Shown piece after piece: positions 1-10,122 of a DNA stretch of 64,000 nt (position 1 is the first letter of the stretch; each line of letters opens with the position of its first letter). The notes under the pieces are model-generated. The model was not told the origin of the DNA and ran no database searches. It saw only the letters and a list, made by a program, of their open reading frames with translations. A program made the position numbers and the translations under genes. This stretch comes from Comamonadaceae bacterium (GTDB lineage Bacteria; Pseudomonadota; Gammaproteobacteria; Burkholderiales; Burkholderiaceae_C): positions 20,327 to 84,326 of the forward strand of contig JAAFIY010000003.1 in the NCBI GenBank assembly GCA_013297985.1, in the 5' to 3' direction.

Positions 1-760
1 ACTCAGAGCGCTGAAAGCCCTCGGGCAGCGTGACGCGCACGGTGTTTTCAATCACCCGGGGGCCGGCAAAGCCAATGAGTGCCTTGGGCTCGGCAATCAC
101 GATGTCGCCCAAAAACGCAAAGCCCGCGCTCACGCCGCCCATGGTGGGGTCAGTCAGCACGCTGATGTAGGGCAGCCCTTTCTTGGATAAGCGAGTCAGT
201 GCGGCGTTGGTCTTGGCCATCTGCATCAAGGACAACAGGCCTTCTTGCATGCGTGCGCCGCCGGTGGCGGTAAAGCAAACAAACGGCACTTTTTGCTCAA
301 TGGCTGTTTCCACCCCGCGGGCAAAGCGCTCGCCCACCACGCTGCCCATGCTGCCGCCCATAAAGCCAAATTCAAAGGCAGCGGCTACCACTCCGATGTT
401 GAGCACCGCGCCGCCCATCACCACCAGCGCGTCGGTCTCGCCGGTGTCGTCCAAGGCTTCTTTCAGCCGTTCGGTGTACTTGCGGCTGTCTTTGAACTTG
501 AGCGGATCTACCGGCAGCACCTCTTGGCCGATTTCGTAGCGGCCCTCGGCATCCAAAAAAGCGTCCAGACGCTGTCGCGCGGCGATGCGGTGGTGATGGC
601 CGCAGTTGGGGCATACGTTTTGGTTGGCTTCCAGATCGGTGCGGTACAGCACCGTGTCGCAGGCCGGGCATTTAATCCACAGTCCTTCGGGCACCGTGCG
701 CCGCTCTTGCGGATCGGTCTTCTGGATCTTGGGGGGCAGTAGTTTGTCGAGCCAGCTCAT
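1..760 (-). CDS. accD: Acetyl-CoA carboxylase carboxyltransferase subunit beta, C-terminus cut by window edge
   Basis: Reverse translation from CAT at 758-760: [59 protein letters not shown] (AccD Zn-ribbon), continuing [18 protein letters not shown]. Absent from the ORF track because it is truncated. Confidence 0.95.
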   Translation of the reverse strand, partial: MSWLDKLLPPKIQKTDPQERRTVPEGLWIKCPACDTVLYRTDLEANQNVCPNCGHHHRIAARQRLDAFLDAEGRYEIGQEVLPVDPLKFKDSRKYTERLKEALDDTGETDALVVMGGAVLNIGVVAAAFEFGFMGGSMGSVVGERFARGVETAIEQKVPFVCFTATGGARMQEGLLSLMQMAKTNAALTRLSKKGLPYISVLTDPTMGGVSAGFAFLGDIVIAEPKALIGFAGPRVIENTVRVTLPEGFQRSE

Positions 761-796
761 GCGGTGTGTCCTTCGGGGGCGCCGCGCGCCCGTGCC

Positions 797-1705
797 TCAA
801 TTGTCTAACGCTTGGCGAATCTGCGCCATGAAGGCCTGGCCGCGGGCGCTGACCTGGTCTCGCGGGGCGTCGTCCAGCAATTGAATCAGGCGGCTGCCAA
901 TCACTACCGCATCGGCCACCGCCCCCACTGCACGCGCCGTGGCGCCGTCTCGAATGCCAAAGCCCACCCCCACCGGGATGTGGCCGACATGCTGGCGAAT
1001 GCGCGGCAGCATTTGGGCCACCGCGTCCACATCCAGGTTGCCCGCGCCAGTGACGCCCTTGAGCGACACGTAATACACATAGCCGCTGGCCACGCGGGCC
1101 ACTTGGGCCATGCGCTCATTGGTGCTGGTAGGGGCGAGCAAAAAGATCAAGTCCATGCCGTGGGCGCGCAACTGGGTGGCGAAGTCTTCGCACTCTTCGG
1201 GCGGGTAGTCCACGATCAACAGGCCATCTACGCCCGCCGCTTGGGCGTCGGCCATGAAGCGGCCCGCGCCGTGCTTGATGTCGTAGCGCTCCACCGGATT
1301 GGCGTAACCCATCAGCACCACCGGGGTGGTGGTGTCGGTGGCGCGAAAGGCGCGCACCATGGCCAGCACCTGCACCATGCCAATGCCCAGCGCCAGGGCG
1401 CGTTCACCGGCTTTTTGAATCACTGGGCCGTCGGCGCTGGGGTCCGAGAACGGCACGCCGAGTTCAATGACGTCCGCGCCGCCCGCCACCAGGGCGTGCA
1501 GCAGCTCGGGGGTGACATCGGCAAACGGAAAGCCTGCTGTGACATACGGAATCAGCGCCTTGCGGCCCTGGCTTTTGAGGGTGGCAAAGCGCTGCGCCAT
1601 ACGCGCCGACGCACTGGCTGTCTGGACGACATTTGCTACGGTTTTTGTAGCTGCTTCGGCAGTAGAAATGGGCGCAGCAGTCGGTTTTGCTTCAAGGGTG
1701 CTCAT
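797..1705 (-). CDS. trpA: Tryptophan synthase alpha chain, with atypical N-terminal extension
   Basis: [42 protein letters not shown] motifs; next to trpB. Confidence 0.95.
   Translation of the reverse strand: MSTLEAKPTAAPISTAEAATKTVANVVQTASASARMAQRFATLKSQGRKALIPYVTAGFPFADVTPELLHALVAGGADVIELGVPFSDPSADGPVIQKAGERALALGIGMVQVLAMVRAFRATDTTTPVVLMGYANPVERYDIKHGAGRFMADAQAAGVDGLLIVDYPPEECEDFATQLRAHGMDLIFLLAPTSTNERMAQVARVASGYVYYVSLKGVTGAGNLDVDAVAQMLPRIRQHVGHIPVGVGFGIRDGATARAVGAVADAVVIGSRLIQLLDDAPRDQVSARGQAFMAQIRQALDN
1633..1690 (+). repeat. Dispersed palindromic repeat, copy inside trpA
   Basis: TTGCTACGGTTTTTGTAGCTGCTTCGGCAGTAGAAATGGGCGCAGCAGTCGG. Confidence 0.8.
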
Positions 1706-2985
1706 GCGTGTAACTCCACCACGGCGGTGCCACCTTTGACGCCCTGGCCACGGCACGAGGGGCGGCAATAGAAGTCAGCGCCCGACAAATCGGCCACCGT
1801 GCCGATGTCTTTGTCACCCCGGCCCGAGAGGTTCACCAAGATGGATTGATCGCGGCGCATCTGCGGCGCCAGCTTCATGGCGTGGGCAATGGCGTGGCTG
1901 CTTTCCAGCGCGGGAATGATGCCTTCGGTGCGGCACAGGTGGTGGAAGGCGGCCAGCGCTTCGGTGTCGGTGATGCCGACGTATTCGGCCCGGCCGATGT
2001 CTTTGAGCCAAGCGTGTTCAGGCCCCACACCGGGGTAATCTAGCCCCGCGCTGACGCTGTGGGTTTCAGTGACTTGGCCGTCTTCGTTTTGCAGCACATA
2101 GGTGCGGTTGCCATGCAGCACGCCCGGCAGGCCGCGCTGTAGGGACGCGGAATGCTTGCCACTGTCTAGGCCTTCACCGGCGGCTTCAATACCGATCAGC
2201 CGCGTGGCGGGGTGCCCGATGTAGGGGTGAAAAATACCCATGGCGTTGCTACCGCCGCCCACGCAGGCTAGCACCGCGTCGGGCTGCAGGCTGTGGCAGC
2301 CCACTTCGGCCAGCAAGTCGGGCATTTGTTGAATGCATTCTCGGCCGATGACGCTTTGAAAATCTCGCACCATCATCGGATAAGGGTGCGGGCCCGCCAC
2401 GGTACCAATGATGTAGAAGGTGTTGTCGACGTTGGCCACCCAATCGCGCAGGGCTTCGTTGAGCGCGTCTTTGAGCGTCTTGCTGCCCGATTCCACCGGC
2501 ACCACCGTGGCCCCAAGCAGCTTCATGCGGTACACGTTGGGGCTTTGGCGCTTGATGTCTTCGCTGCCCATGTACACCACGCATTCCAGACCATAGCGGG
2601 CGCAGATGGTGGCAGTGGCCACGCCGTGCTGGCCCGCGCCCGTCTCGGCAATCACCCGGGGCTTGCCCATGCGCTTGGCCAGCATGGCTTGGCCGATGGT
2701 GTTGTTGACCTTGTGGGCGCCGGTGTGGTTTAAGTCTTCGCGCTTAAAGAAGATTTGCGCGCCGCCCAGCTCAGTGCTCATGCCCTGGGCGTGGTACACG
2801 GGCGACGGGCGGCCCACAAAGCGGGCCAGTTCGCGCTCAAATTCGGCCACAAAGGCCGGGTCATGCTGGTAGTGGGCGTAGGCGTCGCGAAGCTCGCTGA
2901 TGGCGTAGGTGAGGGTTTCGCTGACAAAGCTGCCGCCATAGGGGCCAAAGTGGCCGCGGGCGTCGGGTTGCTGATAGGCGTTCAT
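1702..2985 (-). CDS. trpB: Tryptophan synthase beta chain
   Basis: [44 protein letters not shown] motifs. Confidence 0.97.
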   Translation of the reverse strand: MNAYQQPDARGHFGPYGGSFVSETLTYAISELRDAYAHYQHDPAFVAEFERELARFVGRPSPVYHAQGMSTELGGAQIFFKREDLNHTGAHKVNNTIGQAMLAKRMGKPRVIAETGAGQHGVATATICARYGLECVVYMGSEDIKRQSPNVYRMKLLGATVVPVESGSKTLKDALNEALRDWVANVDNTFYIIGTVAGPHPYPMMVRDFQSVIGRECIQQMPDLLAEVGCHSLQPDAVLACVGGGSNAMGIFHPYIGHPATRLIGIEAAGEGLDSGKHSASLQRGLPGVLHGNRTYVLQNEDGQVTETHSVSAGLDYPGVGPEHAWLKDIGRAEYVGITDTEALAAFHHLCRTEGIIPALESSHAIAHAMKLAPQMRRDQSILVNLSGRGDKDIGTVADLSGADFYCRPSCRGQGVKGGTAVVELHA

Positions 2986-3032
2986 ACAGGTTCAGGGCGG
3001 GTGATGGGCGCAGGCCTGAACCACACGGGGGG

Positions 3033-3800
3033 TCAGGCGCTGGCGGATTTGGGTGGCGCAGCCAAAGGGTTGGCAGCACTTGCAAAAGCCGCATCGGCGG
3101 CGCGCACGGCCGCTACAAAACGGGCTATTTTTTCGGCACTTTTAAGGCCCTTGCGGGTCTGGCCGGGCCGGGCGGGATCGTCTTCTTCCACGCCCGAGCT
3201 GACATCAACCGCGAGCGACAGCGCGCGCGGGCGCACCTGGGTGATCCCATCGGCCACGTTTGCAGGTGTGAGTCCACCAGACAAGACGAGGTGAGCGTTG
3301 ACGTTTTTTGGCAGCAGTGACCATTGAAATGCGTGTCCGCCGCCGCCATAGCCCACCACTTGGGCGTCGAGCAACACGGCTTGGGCAGCGGCAAATTGCT
3401 GCGCGAATTTTACGAGGTCAAAGCCCGCCCCGGCCTCACCCAGCGGAATCCGCGCGGCGCGAATGAAAGGGATGCGACCGTTTTGGGTCACAGCCAGGCA
3501 GTGCTCGGGCGTTTCGTCGCCGTGCAATTGCACCAAAGCGTACGGCAGTTGCTGGTGCGCCGTGGCTACTTCTTCGGGGCTCGGGTTCACAAACAGCAGC
3601 ACCGGCGTCACAAAGGGCGGCAGGCGGCGGGCCAGATGGGCGGCGCGCTGCAAATCCACATGCCGTGGGCTGCCGGGCCACAACACAAAACCCACCGCAT
3701 CCGCCCCAGCGGCCACTGCCGCATCGACGTCGGCCGCTCGGGTCAGGCCGCAGACCTTGATGCGGGTGCGGGCTGCATGGGGGTGAACAGGGGCGCTCAT
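3033..3800 (-). CDS. trpF: Phosphoribosylanthranilate isomerase
   Basis: RIKVCGLTRAADVDAA, GADAVGFVLWPGSPR, LSGGLTPANVADGI; trp cluster context. Confidence 0.93.
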   Translation of the reverse strand: MSAPVHPHAARTRIKVCGLTRAADVDAAVAAGADAVGFVLWPGSPRHVDLQRAAHLARRLPPFVTPVLLFVNPSPEEVATAHQQLPYALVQLHGDETPEHCLAVTQNGRIPFIRAARIPLGEAGAGFDLVKFAQQFAAAQAVLLDAQVVGYGGGGHAFQWSLLPKNVNAHLVLSGGLTPANVADGITQVRPRALSLAVDVSSGVEEDDPARPGQTRKGLKSAEKIARFVAAVRAADAAFASAANPLAAPPKSASA

Positions 3801-4660
3801 GGGGGCGGATCATGCCGCAGCACCAGGGCTTCTTGCGGCGCGGCATCAAAGGCGCTGGGCCGCACTGGCAGCCCCCAGCTGTCGGCGTAGCGCGGGCCCA
3901 AGAAGTGCAGGCCATCGGGCGCAAACGTGGGGGCGGCCAAGCTGCGGCTGCGGCTGGCCAGCACCTCGGCCAACCACTGCGGCGTCTGCAAGCCCTGGCC
4001 CACGCGCAGCAGGCTGCCCATCAGGTTGCGGATCATGTGGTGAAGAAAAGCGTCGGCTTCAAATTCAAAGCACCACTGCACGGCGCCCAGCGCCTCGTGG
4101 CGGCTGATGGCGATTTCAAGCAGTGTCTTCACCGGCGAGTGGGCTTGGCATTCAGCCGCACGAAAGGCGCTGAAATCGTGGGTGCCCAGCAAATGCGCCG
4201 CCGCCTCGCGCAAGGCGCCCATTTGCAGGGGCCTAAACACCCAGCCCACCTGGCCTGCCCGCAGCGCTGGCCGCACCGGCGACTGCCACACCCAGTAGGC
4301 GTAACGACGGCTGAGCGCCACTGCACGGGCGTGAAATTCGCGTGGCACCGGCTGCGCCCATTGCACCGCCACATCGGGAGGCAGAAAGCGGTTGGTGCCG
4401 CGCACCCATGACGAAGCATCGCGCTGCAGGTCACTGTCGAGGTGCACCACCTGGCCCACGCCGTGCACGCCGGCGTCGGTGCGGCCCGCGCAGATCACCT
4501 GCAGGGGCTGGGCGGCAAAGGCGCTTAAGGCCGCTTGCAGCGCATCTTGCACCGTGGGCAGGCCGAGCTGGCTTTGCCAGCCGTGGTAGGCGCTGCCGCG
4601 GTAGCAGACGCCCAGCGCGGTGCGATGCAGCGCGCGGCTGGGCCTTTGGCTCACACGCAA
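3797..4660 (-). CDS. truA: tRNA pseudouridine synthase A
   Basis: YRGSAYHGWQSQ, CAGRTDAGVHGVGQVVHLD, HHMIRNLMGSLLRVG motifs. Confidence 0.93.
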   Translation of the reverse strand: MRVSQRPSRALHRTALGVCYRGSAYHGWQSQLGLPTVQDALQAALSAFAAQPLQVICAGRTDAGVHGVGQVVHLDSDLQRDASSWVRGTNRFLPPDVAVQWAQPVPREFHARAVALSRRYAYWVWQSPVRPALRAGQVGWVFRPLQMGALREAAAHLLGTHDFSAFRAAECQAHSPVKTLLEIAISRHEALGAVQWCFEFEADAFLHHMIRNLMGSLLRVGQGLQTPQWLAEVLASRSRSLAAPTFAPDGLHFLGPRYADSWGLPVRPSAFDAAPQEALVLRHDPPP

Positions 4661-4671
4661 AAGCGGCTGGA

Positions 4672-7389
4672 TCAGCTCAGTTCGGCCAGCAGGCGCTCGG
4701 CCTTGGCCTTGACTGACCCGCTGGCTTCAGCCAGAACCTCTTCCACCAAGGCGCGGGCGCCGTCGGCGTCGCCAATGGCGTTGAATTCTTCGGCCAAGGC
4801 GAGCTTGGTGGCCAAGGGGTCGTCGGCTGCAGGGTCTGCTGTGGTGCCTGCGGCGTTGCCCAGATCGCCTTTGGCTTCTGCAGCCACCGGGGTGGGCGCC
4901 GGCGGGTCCAAGTCCAACGAGATGCTGCTGAGGTCAAACTCCAGCGGCTTGTCGGTGCTTGGCGCGGCTGCGCTGGCGGCGGCGGGTGCAGGGCTTGGTG
5001 TGCCGGGCAGATCAAGCGAAAAGTCCAGGCCCTGATCGGCGCTTTCAGCCTTTGCGGCGGGTGTGGGTGCGGGCGCCGCAGCAGGCCCGGGGGAAGGGGT
5101 GGGCGTCGGCGTGAGCGCGGCGGGCTGGCTGAGGGCCGCGTCGACGTCAAATTCAAGATCCATCAGCCCAGAGTCACTAGCGGGCGCTTCAGCGGCTTTG
5201 GCAGCGCCCGCAGGTGCGGGTAGCGCGCCGGGGGCGGACAAGGGCAATTCACTGTCGTCGCCAGAAAAATCCAGATCAATATCGACCGCGCCGGTGCTGG
5301 CGGCGGCTAGGCCGGGCGCGGTGGCTGGGCGGTCGTGCTGCGCGTACAGCGGATTGTTCGGGTCAAGCGAACGGCCCATTTCGGCGGCGCGCTCCCAGTC
5401 GTTGCCGAAGCCCTGGCTGATGGCATTGAGCTCACCGGCCAACTGGTTGAAGTGGCTGACGTCTTGCCGCTTGTTGTAAATCTCAAGCAGCTTGGTGTGA
5501 ATGGCCGTGCGCGTGGGGTTGTTGCGCAAGGCTTCTTTCAGGATTTCTTCGGCTTGTAGATCGCGGCCATAGGCCAAATACACGTCGGCTTCGGCCACCG
5601 GATCGACATCGCCCCGCGCGTCGAGCTGGCTGGGCGAATAGCTCATGTTGGAGCTGGCGCCGGTCTCCTCATTGGTGTCCACGCGCTGACCACCGCTGGA
5701 GCCAAAGAACGAATCAGGTTGGAGCTTGCTTTCTAGGGCTGAGTCAAGCGGTGCCTTTTTGCGCTGACGCATGCGCATCAGGCCCAGGCCCAACAACAGG
5801 GCGACCAAGCCGCCCGCCGCGGCGGGTACCAGCGGGTTCTCTAGCAAGGCGTCAACGATGCCGGGCTCTTCGGCCACGGGGGCCGGAGCGGGAGCGGGCG
5901 CCGACGCGGGCGCTGGGGCTGGTGCTGCGGCCACCGGGGCTGGTGCGGGCGCTGCCTCTGCCGGGGCGGCGGGCGCCGCTGCAGGCGCTGGTGCAGCTGC
6001 CGCGGGGGCGGGCGCGGCGGGCGTCGCCGCTGCTGCGGGCGTTGCCGGGGCTGGCGCAGCCGCCGTTGGAGCTGGCGCAGGCGCGGCAGTTGCGGGGGCC
6101 GCTGCGGCCGCCGGTGCGGGTGAGGCAACCGGAGCTGCAGGGGCCGCAGCGGGCGCTGTGCCGCCGAGTTTGCTCAGGTCGCCGATGTTGCGCGACAGCT
6201 CGGCCATACGCTGGGCGGATTCGCGGGCTTGGGCGTCTTTGGCGGCCTTGTCCTCAGCGGCGCTGGTGCCCTTGGACAGGGTGAGCTTGTCGCTGGCCGC
6301 CGCACCGGCTTTGCCGTCTTGCACCTGGGCCTGTACGCGGCCTGCGGCTTCGCGTGCCGGTGCAGCGCTGGCCACTTGCGGCACGGCGCTGGCCACGCGA
6401 TTGCGCAGTTCATTGAAGTCGCGCGCTTGGGCCGCGACGATCCGGGTGGCTTCGGGCGCCGGGGTGGCGTTGGCTTCCTCGGTGGTGGGCAACTCCAGCG
6501 TGGCGCCGGCGCGCAGCCGGTTGACGTTGTTGCCGATGAATGCGTCGGGATTGCGCTGCAGCATGGCCACCAGCATCTGGTCGAGCGAGACGCTGGCGGG
6601 CTTGTTGGCGGCGGCGATGCGGCTGGCGATGTCGCCGGACTTCACGGTCACAGAGCCGCTGGCCGTGGCGGCTGGCGCAGGCGCGGCAGACGCAGGGGCC
6701 GCTGCGGCCGGGCGCGGCGCGGGGGTGGCCCGCACCGCAGGCGCCAAGGGGGCTGCAGGGGCTGCCGTGGCGGGCGCAACGGGCGCCACCACAGCGGGAG
6801 CCGACGCTGGCGCCTGTGCGGCCTGCACGGCAGAGGCAGCGGGGGTGGGCGCCGGCGCGGCAGCCGGGCTGATCTGCGGCGCCACCGTCACAGCGGGCGG
6901 CGCTTGGCGCAGGTTGGGCGGATCAAACAACAGCGTGTAGCTGCGCAACAGCCGCCCGGTGGACCACTGCGCATCCACCATCAAATCCACAAACGGGTCG
7001 GTGACGACGCGGTCACTGCTCACCCTTAGCACAGTGCGCCCGCTGGCGTTGCGCTGCAGGGTGATCTGCAGCGAGGTCAGGGCGGGGCTGTAGTCCAGGC
7101 CTGCTGCGCGGAACTGTTCGGGCGAAGCGGGCCCCACGCGAAGCGTCTCGGCCTCTGCCGTGGTGATTTCTGGCACCTCGATTTCAGCTCGCAGGGGTTC
7201 CCCCAGGGCCGACAAGACACTCACGCGCCCCAGGCTCAAAGCCTGGGCCGACGGGGTGAACGACGCCAGCGCCAACGCCACCGCCGCGGCCGCTGCGGTT
7301 AGCACCGCTTTGGACGATCGACGCGGCAAGACGCCATCGCTCGACGAACGATGCGCAGGGTTGGCCATATGTCCGCTCACCTCTGACAA
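4672..7389 (-). CDS. fimV: FimV/HubP-type peptidoglycan-binding polar protein with Ala/Pro-rich linker
   Basis: N-term LGRVSVLSALGEPLRAEIEVPEI; LysM-like segment; single TM; C-term DPLATKLALAEEFNAIGDADGARALVEEVL. Confidence 0.9.
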   Translation of the reverse strand: MSEVSGHMANPAHRSSSDGVLPRRSSKAVLTAAAAAVALALASFTPSAQALSLGRVSVLSALGEPLRAEIEVPEITTAEAETLRVGPASPEQFRAAGLDYSPALTSLQITLQRNASGRTVLRVSSDRVVTDPFVDLMVDAQWSTGRLLRSYTLLFDPPNLRQAPPAVTVAPQISPAAAPAPTPAASAVQAAQAPASAPAVVAPVAPATAAPAAPLAPAVRATPAPRPAAAAPASAAPAPAATASGSVTVKSGDIASRIAAANKPASVSLDQMLVAMLQRNPDAFIGNNVNRLRAGATLELPTTEEANATPAPEATRIVAAQARDFNELRNRVASAVPQVASAAPAREAAGRVQAQVQDGKAGAAASDKLTLSKGTSAAEDKAAKDAQARESAQRMAELSRNIGDLSKLGGTAPAAAPAAPVASPAPAAAAAPATAAPAPAPTAAAPAPATPAAAATPAAPAPAAAAPAPAAAPAAPAEAAPAPAPVAAAPAPAPASAPAPAPAPVAEEPGIVDALLENPLVPAAAGGLVALLLGLGLMRMRQRKKAPLDSALESKLQPDSFFGSSGGQRVDTNEETGASSNMSYSPSQLDARGDVDPVAEADVYLAYGRDLQAEEILKEALRNNPTRTAIHTKLLEIYNKRQDVSHFNQLAGELNAISQGFGNDWERAAEMGRSLDPNNPLYAQHDRPATAPGLAAASTGAVDIDLDFSGDDSELPLSAPGALPAPAGAAKAAEAPASDSGLMDLEFDVDAALSQPAALTPTPTPSPGPAAAPAPTPAAKAESADQGLDFSLDLPGTPSPAPAAASAAAPSTDKPLEFDLSSISLDLDPPAPTPVAAEAKGDLGNAAGTTADPAADDPLATKLALAEEFNAIGDADGARALVEEVLAEASGSVKAKAERLLAELS

Positions 7390-7556
7390 AAACAGAAAAA
7401 GTAACTTAGCAGCAATGCGTTAGCGCGACAAGCTCACGCATTAGGTAAGTTTCGATGGTGCCGTTACATTTTGGGTAAGCATCTGTAAGGTGTTGCCCTA
7501 GGACAACGCGAGCAAGCCGCCAGCCGATGTCGCCACCGACCGCAGCTCCGGGCCAT

Positions 7557-8696
7557 TTAGTGCGTCAAAACGATGCGCAGCATGCGGCGCAGCGGCTCGG
7601 CAGCGCCCCACAAAAGCTGGTCGCCAATGGTGAAAGCGCCCAGGTACTCGGGCCCCATGGCCATCTTGCGCAGGCGGCCCACCGGAATGCCCAAGGTGCC
7701 AGTGACAGCCACCGGGGTGAGGTGTTGCAGGGTGGCTTCGCGGGTGTTGGGCACCACTTTCACCCAGGCGTTATCGGCAGCGATCATGGCTTCGATATCG
7801 GCCATCGGCACGTTCTGCTTGAGCTTGAAGGTCAGCGCCTGGCTGTGGCAGCGCATGGCGCCAATGCGCACGCAAAAGCCGTCTACTGGCACGCCTGCCG
7901 TGCCAAAACCTTCGCCCTGGCCCAAGATTTTGTTGGTCTCGGCGCCGCCTTTCCATTCTTCGCGGCTGACGCCATTGCCCAGATCTTTGTCGATCCAGGG
8001 GATAAGTGAGCCGCCCAGCGGCACGCCGAAGTTGGCGGTTTCATCCGCCGACATGGCTTGCTGGCGCTGCAGCACCAGGCGATCAATCTCAAGAATGGCG
8101 CTTTTGGGGTCGTCCAGCAGGGGCCGCACCTGAGCGTTTAGGCTGCCGTATTGGGTGAGCAGTTCGCGCATGTGCTGGGCGCCGCCACCCGACGCCGCTT
8201 GGTAGGTCATGGTGCTCATCCATTCCACCAAACCCGCCTTGAACAGGGCGCCCACGCCCATCAGCATGCAGCTCACCGTGCAGTTGCCGCCAATCCAGTT
8301 GCGCCCGCCCTTGGCCAATGCGTTTTGAATCACCGGCAGGTTGACGGGGTCCAAGATGATGACCGCGTCGTCCTTCATGCGCAGGGTGCTGGCGGCGTCA
8401 ATCCAATGGCCGTTCCAGCCTGCGGCACGCAGTTTGGGGAAGACTTCGGTGGTGTAGTCGCCGCCCTGCGCGGTGATGATGATGTCGCAGCGCTTGAGGG
8501 CCGCCACATCGTGCGCATCGAGCAGTTTGGTTTCGTTTTTGGCCATGGCCGGGGCGGCACCACCAGCATTGCTGGTGCTGAAAAACAGCGGCTCGATCAG
8601 CTCAAAGTCGCCTTCGGCTTGCATGCGATCCATGAGGACGCTGCCGACCATGCCTCGCCAGCCAACGAGGCCCACACGATTAGATTTGCTGCTCAT
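7557..8696 (-). CDS. asd: Aspartate-semialdehyde dehydrogenase
   Basis: [51 protein letters not shown] at 8696 chosen. Confidence 0.95.
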   Translation of the reverse strand: MSSKSNRVGLVGWRGMVGSVLMDRMQAEGDFELIEPLFFSTSNAGGAAPAMAKNETKLLDAHDVAALKRCDIIITAQGGDYTTEVFPKLRAAGWNGHWIDAASTLRMKDDAVIILDPVNLPVIQNALAKGGRNWIGGNCTVSCMLMGVGALFKAGLVEWMSTMTYQAASGGGAQHMRELLTQYGSLNAQVRPLLDDPKSAILEIDRLVLQRQQAMSADETANFGVPLGGSLIPWIDKDLGNGVSREEWKGGAETNKILGQGEGFGTAGVPVDGFCVRIGAMRCHSQALTFKLKQNVPMADIEAMIAADNAWVKVVPNTREATLQHLTPVAVTGTLGIPVGRLRKMAMGPEYLGAFTIGDQLLWGAAEPLRRMLRIVLTH

Positions 8697-8718
8697 TTGA
8701 AAAGACACCCTCTTTTAG

Positions 8719-8746
8719 AAAAAACAAACAGGAATCGACCTGCCTG
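8719..8746 (-). terminator. Terminator-like hairpin between leader ORF and asd
   Basis: Minus strand CAGGCAGG-TCGATT-CCTGTTTG (8 bp, two G-U) followed by TTTTTT. Confidence 0.5.
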
Positions 8747-8753
8747 CCTTCGG

Positions 8754-8793
8754 CCCGGCTCGTCTGGCCGGGGAGGGCGCACGACGAACCAGG
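8754..8793 (-). promoter_or_regulatory. Competing hairpins in the asd leader
   Basis: CCTGGTTCGTC (8793-8783) can pair with GACGAGCCGGG (8764-8754), 11 bp with two G-U; CCCGGC (8772-8767) can pair with GCCGGG (8759-8754). Both use 8754-8759, so they are mutually exclusive. Confidence 0.5.
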
Positions 8794-8799
8794 CTTTGG

Positions 8800-8898
8800 C
8801 TAGCCCTTAATGGTGGTCGTGGTTTTGGTGGTGCGCGCGCAGGCGGCCGCGAGCGCAAAGGCGGCGGTGTTCAAGGCGAACGTGGCTTGCGTGGGCAT
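8800..8898 (-). CDS. Putative Thr-rich leader peptide upstream of asd (MPTQATFALNTAAFALAAACARTTKTTTTIKG)
   Basis: 32-codon ORF; last codons ACC ACC AAA ACC ACG ACC ACC ATT AAG GGC TAG; TAAAAT -10-like box 7 nt before the ATG. Confidence 0.5.
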   Translation of the reverse strand: MPTQATFALNTAAFALAAACARTTKTTTTIKG

Positions 8899-8971
8899 GG
8901 CCCAGATTTTAGCCGCAGTGCGACTGGGCCCCAGCTGACTCCAGCGCTGGGGCGCGGTCGCGGGCGCGGGC

Positions 8972-10054
8972 TCAGGCCAGGGCCGCCACCACCGCGTCCC
9001 CCATTTGCGCCGTGCCCACGCGGGTGCTGCCTTCGCTGTAGATGTCGGCCGTGCGCAGGCCTTGGGCCAGCACGGTTTGCACAGCGGCTTCAATGCGGTC
9101 GGCGGCCTCGGGCAAGTTCAGGCTAAAGCGCAGCATCATGGCGGCGCTCAGAATGGTGGCCAGCGGGTTGGCGATGCCCTTGCCCGCAATGTCGGGCGCA
9201 CTGCCGTGGCTGGGCTCATACAGGCCCTGGTTGCTGGCGTTCAAGCTGGCGCTAGGCAGCATGCCGATGCTGCCTGTCAGCATGGCGGCCTCGTCGCTCA
9301 AGATGTCGCCAAACATATTGCCGGTGACGAGCACGTCAAACTTTTTGGGCGCCTTCACCAACTGCATGGCGGCGTTGTCCACATACATGTGGTCTAGCTC
9401 GACGTCGGGGTATTGCTGGCCTACTTCAGTGACGATGTCTTTCCAAAACTGAAAGGTCTCCAGCACGTTGGCCTTGTCCACGCTGGTCACCCGCTTGCTG
9501 CGTTTGCGCGCCGCTTGAAAGGCCACATGCGCGATGCGTTCCACCTCGGGGCGGCTGTAGCGCATGGTGTCAAAGGCCTCGGGGGCGCCGGGAAAATGGC
9601 CGTCAACCGCTGTGCGGCGGCCGCGGGGCTGGCCAAAGTAGATGTCGCCCGTCAGCTCACGAATGATGAGGATATCCAGCCCGGCAATCAGCTCAGGCTT
9701 CAGGCTGCTGGCGCCCACCAGTTGCGGATAGCAAATGGCGGGGCGAAAGTTGGCGAACAGGCCCAGCTCGCGGCGCAAACCCAAGATGGCTTGCTCGGGG
9801 CGCAGGGGGCGGTCGAGCTTGTCGTATTTCCAATCACCCACGGCGCCAAACAGCACGGCGTCGGCTTGCTTGGCCAGCGCCAAGGTAGCGGGCGGCAGCG
9901 GGTGGCCGTGCAGTTCATAAGCGGCACCGCCCACTGGGGCGGTGTCGAGTTGCAGCGGCAGCTTCAGGGCGTGCAGCACCTTGATGGCTTCGGCCACGAT
10001 TTCGGTGCCGATGCCGTCACCCGGCAAGACAGCAATGCGGTGTGTTTTGCTCAT
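8972..10054 (-). CDS. leuB: 3-isopropylmalate dehydrogenase
   Basis: [39 protein letters not shown]; adjacent leuD/leuC. Confidence 0.96.
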   Translation of the reverse strand: MSKTHRIAVLPGDGIGTEIVAEAIKVLHALKLPLQLDTAPVGGAAYELHGHPLPPATLALAKQADAVLFGAVGDWKYDKLDRPLRPEQAILGLRRELGLFANFRPAICYPQLVGASSLKPELIAGLDILIIRELTGDIYFGQPRGRRTAVDGHFPGAPEAFDTMRYSRPEVERIAHVAFQAARKRSKRVTSVDKANVLETFQFWKDIVTEVGQQYPDVELDHMYVDNAAMQLVKAPKKFDVLVTGNMFGDILSDEAAMLTGSIGMLPSASLNASNQGLYEPSHGSAPDIAGKGIANPLATILSAAMMLRFSLNLPEAADRIEAAVQTVLAQGLRTADIYSEGSTRVGTAQMGDAVVAALA

Positions 10055-10104
10055 TTTTTTATAGCTACTTCGGCCCATGAATAGGGCGCAAACGCCCAAA
10101 AAGA
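10047..10104 (+). repeat. Dispersed palindromic repeat spanning the leuB start codon
   Basis: TTGCTCATTTTTTTATAGCTACTTCGGCCCATGAATAGGGCGCAAACGCCC. Confidence 0.7.
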
Positions 10105-10122
10105 CTCAGTGCCCTGGTGAGA

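Noticed and set aside
812-1771. Long + strand ORF (319 aa) opposite trpA, and similar long antisense ORFs (e.g. 15698-16699, 54995-56155, 48430-49869)
   Set aside because: High-GC shadow ORFs opposite well-supported genes; His/Ala/Gly-rich translations without recognisable domains.
3112-3165. CCGCTACAAAACGGGCTATTTTTTCGGCAC... in trpF resembles the dispersed repeat
   Set aside because: Encodes what looks like a normal TrpF C-terminus (KIARFVAAVRAAD), so the similarity is probably coincidental.
5840-6860. Ala/Pro repeats in fimV as a tandem repeat or CRISPR array
   Set aside because: Irregular low-complexity coding sequence, typical of FimV linkers; no constant repeat-spacer pattern.
8800-9093. 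97-aa ORF as listed in the track
   Set aside because: Its N-terminal two thirds overlap the leuB 3' end in another frame; only the terminal 32-codon part, entirely downstream of leuB, is considered plausible.
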